Assembly: GCA_918807975.1 (NCBI GenBank) | Contig: OU964935.1 | Location: forward strand, 5,977,823-6,041,822 | Origin: Aplidium turbinatum | Taxonomy: Eukaryota > Chordata > Ascidiacea > Aplousobranchia > Polyclinidae | DNA: 64,000 nt | Direction of reading: 5' to 3' | The notes under the pieces: generated by a model | Database searches by the model: none | Told to the model about the DNA's origin: nothing | The model's input: the letters and a program-made list of their open reading frames with translations, nothing else | Program-made: the position numbers and the translations under genes | In this document: positions 44,184 through 54,900 of the stretch, piece by piece | Layout: each line of letters begins with the position of its first letter | Position numbering within the stretch: position 1 is the stretch's first letter

Positions 44184-44585
44184 CTGTTGAGTTGGCTGTA
44201 TTTGACGATTTTAAACGGGTTGATTTTCCAGTCTTTAGCTTTAATCTTGTAACTTTTTCAAAAAAGCTTTTTTACAGTTTTTTATGTCAATTCTTTTCAT
44301 GGTGGTCAACTGAAAGTGAAAGCGCTCACAGATTATGTCGTTTCAGCCGGTGTCTAGACATGGTGATACTTTCTCTGCATTCTCATTGTTTTGCCAAACT
44401 CTTCGTCACATGGCAGGCAACAATGACCGCATGTGGGCAAAACGGCAGATGGTGAGTTATTGAATCCAATCTGCCATGCCATAGACACCAAAGAATGCAG
44501 ATATTGCGCAAATGTATTATTGTGGTTTTGGCCACGAGACCCATCGATAAATTACGTGTAAATTCGGTGCATTAGCATCCAGGTG
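44184..44585 (+). other. HDAC8 upstream region, possible 5' non-coding exon
   Basis: This is the unique DNA left between the foldback and hAT elements. A good splice donor (ATG|GTGAGT, GT at 44452-44453) occurs here. With the acceptor at 46951-46954 it could delimit a 5' UTR intron of HDAC8. This pairing is inference only; no coding homology supports the exon. Confidence 0.25.
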
Positions 44586-44593
44586 GTTCAAAA

Positions 44594-46923
44594 CATAGGC
44601 GCCTAACTATTTTTTTGACCATGGGGGCGAAAGCGTGTTTCATCAGCAGCAACGTAAATTCAGCAAAATGTCACGCAGATCGATGACGTAATTATGCCGT
44701 CACACTAGGATTGCTTTTATTGCCACACTCGGAGTTATCGTTACGTTCGACCTATCGTTAATTATTATAAACAAAACTCGATCACTTCGGTTAAGCAAAC
44801 ACATGCCATGCGTCTGCTAGCGTTTGATGGACTGCGACTCTTTAAGCTAAGCACAACATAAAGTTTAGCAACGAACTAGATTTATTAGCATGAAACACGA
44901 GACGAAAAGGTTTACTAAAAGGTATATCATACTGTATTAATGGAATGACAATGTTTTGAAAATGGAATGCAAATACTAACTTGATCATACGCTTGAAAAT
45001 ATACCTGTTGAAAGTAAAATCATTCATGTTTACATCAATTCAACAGCACGTCACCTTGAATAAATTTAGAAGTTGCTGACATCCCTAAACAGCCCTTGAA
45101 AATAGTTACGGAGAGACGTTTGATTAAGTTTTCCACTTGACATTTCTCCCTTTTCACTACAATGTCGCAACTTGTAACCAGTGCTTCCACTTTTGACAAC
45201 TGATAAATCCTTTTCAGTTTCCTTTTTTTTCCTGAAAAATCCCTTTTTTCTCAGTCGGAAATCCTTCAAAATTTCCTTCATAGACGAGGTTATTTTTGAC
45301 GTTATTTGAGTTAAAAGAGGTGCTAATACGTAGAACTTTAAAGTTATTTTAATCTCACCTAAGTTACGTTTTAATCAGAAAGAACAGAAAATCAGTGAAT
45401 TGAAGAAGTGGTACGGTATTCAAATCGCTACAAAAAACAACACCTTGCAGGCAGTAGCTGATTTAGTTGACAAACCCAATCTATTAGAACAGTAGGCTAC
45501 ACAAAAGCAACACATATTTTACATATAACATGGTTTACTTCCTTTGTTCACTGTCAAGCGAAAAAACTGCTTGTAAGTTAGTCGGTTCTGGGACATTTAC
45601 CACCTGGAGTCCTGGACATCATTTACCAATTACCACGCTCATCTTTCCCACCCGGACTCCTAACCTATCCCTAATACCGAAAATATACAGGGGGTAAATG
45701 TCCAGTGCCGTAACGAATTATCCATCCATTAACAAATTAATTTTTGTGTTTAGTTCAGATTTCCTTGATGCACTAACTTGTTCAACTCTATAAGGCGAGG
45801 GTATCTCTTTTTTCTCCAATTGTCAGTAACGTCTTCACTATCATCTGAGACTAAGGAAAAACTTCAGGATACTAGGCCTATTCATGATACTGACTCAGTC
45901 TGACTGTGCACGTACACTATACCTAATTGTACATCGAAGCTCAGTGAACTTTCTCATTGCTACTCAAGTTCAACCGTAAATCAACGGATTACCTAATTTC
46001 AACTAAAAGAATTGAGAACTAACTCCTTCCCTGAACTCACGTCCAATTCCCAAAATGGCGAGAATAGAAATCAAGCGACGGAAATCCAAAGGCGAGAATG
46101 GAAAAGAGACTAGAGAGTGATGGGGTTCCGGATGATGAGTGGCGACGGAAACCAGCTGCTCATCCAAATTCAAGTCGTTTTTAGAACTTTTGAAAGGAAA
46201 TATTAATGAAATTTTCTTTAAAATTGCTAAAAACAACAATTCCTTTTTTAAGACAAAATTTCCTTGTAAAATTGTTAAAAATCCCTAAAAAATCCTTCCG
46301 ATCTTCATTTCCTTTTTTTATCCTTCGAAGCGTTGAAAAATCCCGATTTTGGGATAAAAGCCTTCAAAGTGGAAGCACTGCTTATAACTGACCTGCTTTC
46401 AATTCGCTGTAAAACGCCGGTTTTCGTGTTGTAGATGAAACAAAAGATGCACATATCCCGCCTTTGATCGGGTTTCTATGGCAACGGCCGTGTGTGCGCA
46501 ATGCGGATTGTACCAGCCCTTGTTGCGTTGGTTAATGTTAGTGGTTAACTCGGGCCGAGACTTCAAGTTTATTTTCACAGCGAGCGATTCACTGCAGAGG
46601 TTTCGACTTTCGAAAGCGACATCGAGTCTGTTTGCAAGTGCATAAAGCTAAACGCACGCGTCTGCGTCTTTGGGTGCGTCTGCAGACGTTAAATCAATGT
46701 AAAATGACAGATTTTGTTGTCTGGTGTGGGATTGTAGCATCGCTGCTCGTTCTGGTGATTATTTATCGGGAAGCTGTTACGGTTTGCATTTAAAAAATGT
46801 TTTCCTGCTGCCGATCGCTAGTTTATCTCTTGTTTTATGTATCAATACAGCATAAAAGTTGCCCCCACGGAGAAATATGCGTGGGGGCCGGGCCCCCACG
46901 CCCCCACGGGTTAGGCACCTATG
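44594..46923. mobile_element. hAT element with CATAGGCGCC ends upstream of HDAC8
   Basis: The ends CATAGGCGCCTAAC and GTTAGGCACCTATG are inverted. The target duplication GTTCAAAA is perfect (44586-44593 and 46924-46931). The right subterminal part is rich in GGGGGCC/GGCCCCC. A smaller hAT element (45179-46380) is nested inside. The right end is 31 bp from the splice acceptor of the HDAC8 coding exon. Confidence 0.85.
45179..46380. mobile_element. Nested hAT element with CAGTGCTTCCACTTT ends
   Basis: CAGTGCTTCCACTTT and AAAGTGGAAGCACTG are perfect 15-bp inverted ends. The flanks CTTGTAAC and CTTATAAC match 7 of 8. The subterminal regions carry repeated AAATCCxTTTTT words. The element is 1202 bp and non-coding. 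A further small inverted pair (CTGGGACATTTACC at about 45588 and GGTAAATGTCCAG at about 45695) lies inside, possibly a 120-bp MITE. Confidence 0.8.
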
Positions 46924-46931
46924 GTTCAAAA

Positions 46932-46954
46932 TGTAATTGTCTTTTTTTTTGCAG
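46932..46954 (+). promoter_or_regulatory. Splice acceptor of the HDAC8 coding exon
   Basis: CTTTTTTTTTGCAG at 46941-46954 is a strong polypyrimidine tract plus AG, 22 bases upstream of the ATG. TGTAAT just before it could serve as a branch site. It marks either a 5' UTR intron or a spliced-leader acceptor. Confidence 0.6.
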
Positions 46955-46976
46955 GTTTCTCTAATTGCACTTGACA

Positions 46977-48071
46977 ATGACATCTAAACGTGTAGGCATC
47001 GTTTGTAACGAAAATTTTATCAAAACAAGTGACAACTACATACCGACTTCTAATCGAAATGCAATGGTTCATGGTTTATTGGAAGCTTCTGAATTGCTCA
47101 ATAAAATGAAAATTCTTACTCCAATTGCTGCTACATTTGACGACATGAACATGTTTCATACTGAAAGTTATTTGTTGTTTTTAAAAAATGGGCAAGTTAA
47201 TAATGATGAGGAAACAGCAGAAGATTTCGGTTTTGGTTATGATTGCCCTGCAAAATCTGGAATATACAATTACTGTACAGAAATAGCTGGGGGGAGTTTG
47301 ACTGCAGCTAAGCATTTATGTGAAAAAAATTTTGATGTTGTGTTTCATTGGTTAGGAGGGTGGCACCATGCCAAAAAAAGCGAAGCGGCTGGTTACTGTT
47401 ATGTTAATGACTGTGTTCTTGCAATATTACATCTGAAAAAGTACTTTCCTAAAGTTTTATATGTCGATCTTGATCTTCATCATGGTGATGGAGTGCAAGA
47501 TGCTTTTTGTGGCAGTAACAAAGTTATGACCTTTTCTGTTCACAAATATGAAGCCGGATTTTTTCCTGGCTCTGGTTCTGTAGATGAAAGAGGGTTTGGG
47601 AAAGGTTATTTATACACAGTAAATTTGCCCCTTCAAGATGGTGCAAGAGATGAGTTGTTTATATCATCTTGTCTACGCGTTTTAACTGAAATAAAAGAAA
47701 AGTTTGCACCTGATGCAGTGGTGTGTCAACTTGGTGCGGATGGGTTAAATGGAGACCCAATGCGCTCATTTAATTTAACCCCAAAAAGCTTAGAAAGTTG
47801 TGTTACTCATATGATAAACTGGAATCTTCCAACGTTAATATTGGGTGGTGGCGGATACAATGAAGCTAATGTGGCAAGGTGCTGGACACGAATCACTGCG
47901 TTGGTTCTTGAGGAAAAGCTGCCTGAAGAAATCCCTGAGCATGATTACTTCATGAATTACAGCCCTGATTTTGAATTTGCTGTTGAACAAAGTTTTAAAA
48001 AAGATTTAAACACTGTTGCATACGTAGATAAAATGGTGAACACCATTATTTCAAACTTAAATATGTTATAG
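46977..48071 (+). CDS. HDAC8: Histone deacetylase 8
   Basis: This encodes a class I zinc-dependent lysine deacetylase; HDAC8 acts on cohesin SMC3 and other substrates in nucleus and cytoplasm. The 364-residue product in a single exon aligns end to end with human HDAC8 (377 residues), lacking part of its variable N-terminus. The charge-relay His pair is in GGWHHAKK (H130, H131). The zinc ligands are D166 and H168 in VDLDLHHGDG and D255 in QLGADGLNGDP, and the transition-state Tyr is Y294 in GGGGYN. All are present, so it should be active. The serine phosphorylated by PKA in human HDAC8 (in KRASMVHS) is replaced by alanine (RNAMVHG). The short C-terminal tail ends NTIISNLNML, as expected for HDAC8 and unlike HDAC1-3. 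The start is the ATG at 46977; a longer frame to 46965 uses no ATG. An intronless coding region is unusual for this family. Confidence 0.95.
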   Translation: MTSKRVGIVCNENFIKTSDNYIPTSNRNAMVHGLLEASELLNKMKILTPIAATFDDMNMFHTESYLLFLKNGQVNNDEETAEDFGFGYDCPAKSGIYNYCTEIAGGSLTAAKHLCEKNFDVVFHWLGGWHHAKKSEAAGYCYVNDCVLAILHLKKYFPKVLYVDLDLHHGDGVQDAFCGSNKVMTFSVHKYEAGFFPGSGSVDERGFGKGYLYTVNLPLQDGARDELFISSCLRVLTEIKEKFAPDAVVCQLGADGLNGDPMRSFNLTPKSLESCVTHMINWNLPTLILGGGGYNEANVARCWTRITALVLEEKLPEEIPEHDYFMNYSPDFEFAVEQSFKKDLNTVAYVDKMVNTIISNLNML

Positions 48072-48442
48072 TGCACTGTATAGTTGAAGACAAACATCAA
48101 TTGTGATACCTGCATCGAACCAATTTGCAAATATATCTACGGTAATCTTGTTGTAAATGTTAGTTAAATAGTTATTGCTTGTTTAGCATGTGGTTAATAG
48201 ATGTATATATTTGTATGTTAAAGTTTCATCTTCTTTTGTCTCTTGAGATTGAGGGTCTGTTTTCTCGTCACCCGATAGTTGGCATTGTTTTAAATTTTGT
48301 GACAATTTTTGTTGGTTTAGTTTGCTTTGTTTTTGCAGAATGGTGGAGTATTGCAATTTATACATGTTGGATAATTTAAAACTTTTGATCAAGACTAATA
48401 CACAACTTTAATGTAAGTCTGGTGAGAGCAGTAGCCTATATA

Positions 48443-48448
48443 AATAAA
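48443..48448 (+). terminator. Likely HDAC8 polyadenylation signal
   Basis: AATAAA lies 372 bp downstream of the HDAC8 stop and about 490 bp before the ANKRD40 start. It is the first canonical signal on this strand after the gene. Confidence 0.55.
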
Positions 48449-48941
48449 ACGCCTTTTGCAAAATCAAGTTATTTGTTAAAAAGAATATAACGTTTATTTT
48501 TTTACATTGCTGACTGCATAATAAAGTGTAAAGATTGATAAAGTGACTCTTATAAATAACGTAAACTTGTCATACAGGTACATGATTGGTTTTCTGTCCA
48601 TCTTGTTCATTTCACGCATGAATACTATGCATTTTTTTGTAATAGAAAAAAATATCATTGAGTAGATTTGTATGTACTTATATACTTCCATTGATATATA
48701 TACTATATACAGTATATGCAATGTTTGACATTTTTCAAAGTAGACCTCTCTGAATTGCATTTCATTCAATAGAGAGATGTCAAAAAAAACAGAGAGAATA
48801 CCCTTAGCAATATATAAACATAAAAAATGGTGTCTGTCGCCACATTAACAAAATTTAAACTTGATGGCTTAAGAATTGAAAAGAGGGTCTCATACACTTC
48901 AGTTTTTGTCTCTTCAAGGGGTGGTTTGTCTTTTCAGGAAA
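48449..48941. other. HDAC8-ANKRD40 intergenic region
   Basis: This is AT-rich. It ends with TTGTCTTTTCAG at 48926-48937, a good acceptor four bases before the ANKRD40 ATG. No promoter element is recognisable by eye. Minus-strand frames here are composition effects. Confidence 0.45.
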
Positions 48942-51900
48942 ATGGAAGAAGACTTGCGTGAAGCAGTTTGTATTGGGAATGAAGATCGTGTGGTTAATTA
49001 CATAAAGTCTGGTGTTAATGTTAACTCGCAAAACTCCGTTAATGGATGGTGAGATGGCTTTGGATGATTGAAAAATCTTTTCAAAACGATTTTTGTAGAA
49101 GCATTGTTTGTGTGGTTAGTTGGTTATTGGTGACATTTTTTAATGATTTTGTTTTGTTGCATTTTGACATGTGACTAACAGACAAGGTATATATTGGTAT
49201 GTTTTTTAACCACCAGACAATCTGCCAAATTAATTTCTGCATAATGCAAATTGCAGTGAAGTTTGACTTAAGAATAGAGACAGCCAGATCAAGCATGTAT
49301 GATATAGTACATTAGTATGGTAGCCTACTTAATTTGACAAGTAGTTTGTGCATTTAAACGGATGAATCTGGTTATCTACGTTTTCATCAAGTGATTGACA
49401 TCTACATGGAATTTTGAAGCCCTTTGTCATTAAAACGAATTGCACGATGTTTCAATATCCAAATCATTTATTGGACTCTTCTGTTCTTAATAGGTCTGCA
49501 CTGCACTGGGCTGCAAAGCGAGGTTATGTTAACATGGTAAAATTGCTCATGGATGCTGGCGCCAAACCTGACATGTTAACCAAAGATGGAAAGACTCCTT
49601 TGCATTTGTCTTCAAATAAAGAAATACATAAACTTTTAGGTGGGGTGTTTTATTTTTGTTGTTTTGTTGCAACTCCAGATTAGACAGTATTCCAATTGTA
49701 GGTAACTTCCCACCATTTGGAGCTACATACGCTTTCTGGCAGCAGATTTGTATTTTTGTGAAGCATTCCAATATTTTTTATGTTTAACATGTAACATTCC
49801 ATGCTGTATTTTGTATGATTTTATTTGCTATTTTTGGCAGTATTTCAACCAAATAGCCCGTTTCGGAGAAATGCCAATTCAGAGACAGCCTTTTTCGGAG
49901 AAAACTGATTCAGAGATTTCTTGAAAATCCAGCAACGGCTTCTGTTTATGTAGAGAATTTGTCGTGCGCGGACATTTTGCCGAAAGGACATTATGCGGTA
50001 GGACATTTTGCCAAATGGACAAATTACCGAAAGGACTAATTGCTGAATGGACTAATTGTCGAAACAATTTGGAAAGAAATTACTTTGAAGTGACACAAAG
50101 TCTCGTTACTATGCAAGCAGTGCCTTTGAAGTAAAATTACTTCGCTACTATTGTTTGCCTAAAAACTACTTTAAAGCGACACCACGTCTCGTTTTTATGC
50201 AAGCATTGCCTTTGAACTGGTAATTGTTTTGAAGTGACACCAAGTCTCGTTACTATGCAAGCAGTGGCTTTGAAATAGCGTTTACTTCGCTACTGTTGTT
50301 TGCCTAAAAACTACTTTATATACAGTCTCCACAGTTTTTGGAAATCAGTATTAGTTTGAAGTGACACCAAGTCTCATTTTTAAGTATCATATATTATATA
50401 TGCACTATGCAGTCTCCACAGTTTTTGGACATCAGTATTAGACGTTTGATTATACCACTGCTTATTTCACCTGTTTTTTTAAATTCAGCTGAAGTTTTTT
50501 ATTATTTCTGTTTGCTGCCATCTTGTGCTCAGTTTATGCCAATCGTGGAATTCATTCAGAATATTAAAGGCAACCGTAGAATTCTTCATGAAGGTTTCGT
50601 ATACCTTCTTGATAAACGCATACGTGACAAGTCGTACTGGAGATGTGAAAAACGCAAAGAGTGTTCAAGTAGGATGAAAACAGTTTGTGACGTTCTTCGA
50701 GGTCAGTGTTCACCTCATTCTCACGCTCCTGATCCATCACGTACGGTTGTTGTGAGGACTATGTCAGCAATTCAAAACCGCGCCATTAATTCCGAAGAAT
50801 CTACCAGCAACGTTATCCAAAACTGCACACAAGATTTTCCCCTGGCAGCATCTGGTAGTCTACCCAAGGTCGATACATTAGCGAAAATGGTCAGAAGAAA
50901 ACGCAAAGCCCCCGATGGTGACGACATTCCTGACGAGCTGCGCCGTACAACACGTGGTGAGGAGTTCTAATGCAAGTTGATAATACGTATAATACGTTTG
51001 TATAATTTGGGCAATTTGTCCAATCGGCATTTAGTCCTTTCGGTAATTAGTCCTTTCGGCCAAATGAGTTTCGGCAAAATGTCCTGGAACCGAATTTGTA
51101 GGGATCATTTTAGTAGGTTGTTGTTTCTGTAAGGTAGATGTACTGTAAATTAACTGATATCTTGCTGGTATAGGCTATAACGATATCTAGCATCAGTTGT
51201 TTTATTGGTTAGGCCAGTGGTTTTCAACCAGGGTTCCGCGGAACCCTAAGGCTCCACCAGTAAGTCTAGGGGTTCCGCAAGTTTACATTCAAATCCGAGA
51301 GTCTATTTTATTATCATATGCATATTGTTTAAATATAATCAAATATTGATTAGGTTTGCCACTATAATAAATTTGCTACACTTTAACACGTTCGCTGCGA
51401 TCCCGAATTTTCGTTGTTTTCTTGTGATGCAATTACCTTTAACTTTCTGCTTTTCCGCCAAATTTTTTATGAGAATAAATGTAATTTTTTACAGTTTGTA
51501 TTTTTATTGTATATACGTAAATAAATCTGAACATGAGTAATTTAATTTTATTAATCAAATGATGTTTTTTGCATAAGGCAATTAAATTATTGAACAGGGA
51601 TTCCTCGAGTGTTTGGAATGTTTCATTGGGTTCCGTTCCACCAAAAAGGTTGCAAACCCACTGGGTTAGGCTAACCTCGTCATGGCCTGTAGAGTTACGG
51701 CTAGCTATGTTACACTGTGCGGACAATTTCTAAAAGGCCTACTTTTGTTTTCTTGATCTTTTCAAGAGTAAAGAGCTGTAGCGTTTGTTGAGATTACTAA
51801 CGTTCAGAAAACTTGTGGTTATTTTGTTATATATATATCACTTAAATTTGATTCTACGACATTAGTTTGATGAATTATGTAGCACATCAATTTTTTATGA

Positions 51901-54900
51901 ATCTTCTCTTTCAGTAAAGGGAGGTAATCGACTTTTTTTCAAATCCAACTTTAATCTTGGGTTTCGGATACAACAGTATATTCTAAGATTTTAGGTAAAA
52001 AAAATCAAAATTTACGTCCAAAACTTTTCGTTGATTCACTTACGATAGTTTGACTGTTTTGCATTAGTGCGCTGAGGTTTGTTTGAGTTTGCAGAGCTCC
52101 GGCTGCATGCAGTGCTCTATTGGGGCTAGTTGTGCATGAAGTCTTACCATTTTTGTTTGTAGTATTATCAAGTCTAAACAACTGCAACAAGTTTCCCGAT
52201 CTGTTAGTAACCTCAACAAACATTACAGTTCTTTACTTTTAAAAACATCAAGAAAACAACAGTAGGCTTTTTAGAGATTGCTTACAAAATGTGACATAGC
52301 TAGCTGTAACTCTAAAGGTCATGACCTCACATATAATAGTTGATGTCATAGTGGTGGATCATGCTAGTAACGCTGAGAGGGTCTGATTTTATACATCTGA
52401 CAAAGAAAAATAGTTGCTTACTAATTTGTTTACTTAAAGAAAAGTTCACTAACCTACACGTTAGTAAAGTTAATATATTACGTTTCAAGACAACGATTGC
52501 CAGATTCAAGTATACCAGAGGAAGTTGAAAATGATTTTGTTGAGGTGTTGTTGTGTTGGCATCAGCACTCTACTCAGATGCAAAGTGACAGAGACCATGA
52601 GAGTGTTTATGATAGATATCTTTCTATAGAGAGAGAGTCTTTGTGGATGTTGGCGATTGTCTGAGTTTTCCTGATGGCGGTCTGTCAGTTCGTTTTATTC
52701 AGTTCTGTTTTGTTAGTTCCTAGCCAAATGTCCAGGATCTCGATATTGTTCAAGATCGCAGCTTCAGGAAAGAGCTGTTGAGCTTGGTGGGCCAGATCAG
52801 GTTTGGACGCCAGTATCTAGGTCTTTCCCCGGTTCACTTTCTGGCCGGGCATGATCTGGTACAAGGCTAGTTCTTTGTTAATTTCTTTGTGAGATGGAAT
52901 GTCCCTCATTATGAATGTGGTGTCGTGTTGTATTTTGATTGTAAGCTTGGAAAAGCGAAAACCGTTGATAAGTTGGTTTTTTTCTATGCGATGGGTGAGC
53001 ACATCAGCACAGATTATGATGTAGAGCATGCTGAATTGCTGAGGGGGCATGACTGTCAAATGCGCCTTTTGGCGTTGATTCTTTTGGTTAAGGCTCCATT
53101 TATTTGTATCTTGCTTTTGTTTTATGGTTAACTACCAAGCAGTAATTATCACCACATACTATTTGTTTCAGGTTTTGATTTGTTAATAGAAAACTATCAG
53201 TAATCACAATATAGTATTCCACGGTAGTATAAATTTTGTGAAGCTGAAATTTAGATTTACAAATGGAATTTAAGCCTTTCAAAAGTGCAAACCCAGTCTG
53301 GAGATACTATCTTCGCAACAAAATTCATCAACGGGCAAAATGTGAGACCTGCCAAGTCACCATTTCTTGCAAAGGAGGCTCGACCGGTGCCATGAGGAAC
53401 CACTTGCTTTACAAGCACAAGATTAATTTGAAGAAGTCACGATCTGGTGTAATTCCTTTAGCAACTGCGACTAATTCTACAGGTGCAACCAAGATTTGTT
53501 TTGGTTGTTGGTTTGTGAGAAAGTTCTTGTTTTTCACTCCCTGAATCTCACACCACTTATGCGTTAAGTCCACAACAGTTCATCATTTAATACACTAGTG
53601 TAGTACTTAGTGGAGGTTTGGGTTATCGAGCAACTTCAACAACTCCAAGAACAAGGTTAATCTTTATAATTTGCAGGGACCGAAGACGTGGGTGAAGTCA
53701 GCTTGGACACTGGTGATCACCGTCAAGGAGGTTTTATTCCTAATTATTTGAAATATCCTCCATTTCCATACATATCAGACCCAAAAAGTTCAGAGCGAGG
53801 TATTTACTGGATCTAAATAGCTTAGATTTTTAGTTTTGCCTTCGTAGAAGATAAGCTATCTTGAACCTGTAGTGGATTTGAAATCTTTGTTTTTTGTGTT
53901 TTTTACCTTTTGTTGTTGTTTTTTTCTAAACATTAGTCGCTTTGATAATTTCGTTTGATCTCAATTTTATATTATAACTGTTGAAAGCCATTTGTTACTT
54001 TAACGTAGGCCTACATAGTACATAGGCTACAATTATCATTAATTTCCCACCTTTAGGTCATAGTAGCGCGACCAACCAAAAGTAATTCTGCAGCCAAGTA
54101 TGTTTTTTAGAACGTCTACAGAATTAATGTCAAACAGGACCGATTTTCCTACTTGGGTTACCACTCGTTACGTATAATGTTAAACATTTTTATAAATTTT
54201 AGGTGGCGAATCAGCTTTAGGGATCGCCGATGCTGACCAGCCCAACTTCCTTTCCAATTACTTGAAACACACACAATTTCCTTGCATATCGGATCCAGGT
54301 ATGTTGGTGTGCACTGAACACTTTCTCATTTTCAATTGATAGCCACTGTCCTGATTTGGAGTTTGCGCAAAATTATTGACTGCTGGTATTAGCATCGTTT
54401 AAGAATTTAATTTTCAAACCGCAGTTTTAAAAATATGAAAAACACCGAACACCCTACTCATCGGAAGACTGTTTGAATTTGAAGAAAATAAAAATAACTT
54501 CATTTAGCTGCGGTAGCAGCGGTACATAAACCTAATGATATTTTTCGTCAGCTGCATTGGTTGGCTTAGTTGTTGTTTTACTCACTTGCTGTCATCGACT
54601 TCTGTGTTCGACAGTTCCCACTTTACAGACTTTTTTATGTTTTTTTATAGATGACAAAGAAAAAGATCCATTGAATTTGGATGGGCATGCCAGTTTTGCA
54701 ACCACGGGTTTTTTATTCCAGCCCCAGAAGCCCTTTTTGATAAACCGTACAGAGTGGTCCCCCTGTGGCCTACCCGTTGATCCTCGGTACCTGGTCCTCA
54801 AGGTCCGCGTCATTCATGGTGCGATCGATTCCGATTTCATGGAAATCAATTTCGACAGAAAAGAAACTGTGACTTTTGACAAGTTCGAGTTAACCTTGCT

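Larger units (their letters stand above)
49963..51091 (+). mobile_element. MULE-type element with FLYWCH gene
   Basis: The ends CGTGCGCGGACATTTTGCCG and CGGCAAAATGTCCTGGAACC are inverted, and further inward GGACAAATT and GGACTAATT words alternate on both sides. An 8-bp repeat GAATTTGT flanks it (49955-49962 and 51092-51099). The subterminal left part has tandem units with GAAGTGACACCAAGTCTCGTT. The FLYWCH gene inside and the long multi-motif ends point to Mutator-like elements. It lies in ANKRD40 intron 2 on the sense strand. Confidence 0.7.

Noticed and set aside
48183-48769. Frames downstream of HDAC8
   Set aside because: They are AT-rich 3' UTR and intergenic sequence, with low-complexity hydrophobic translations.
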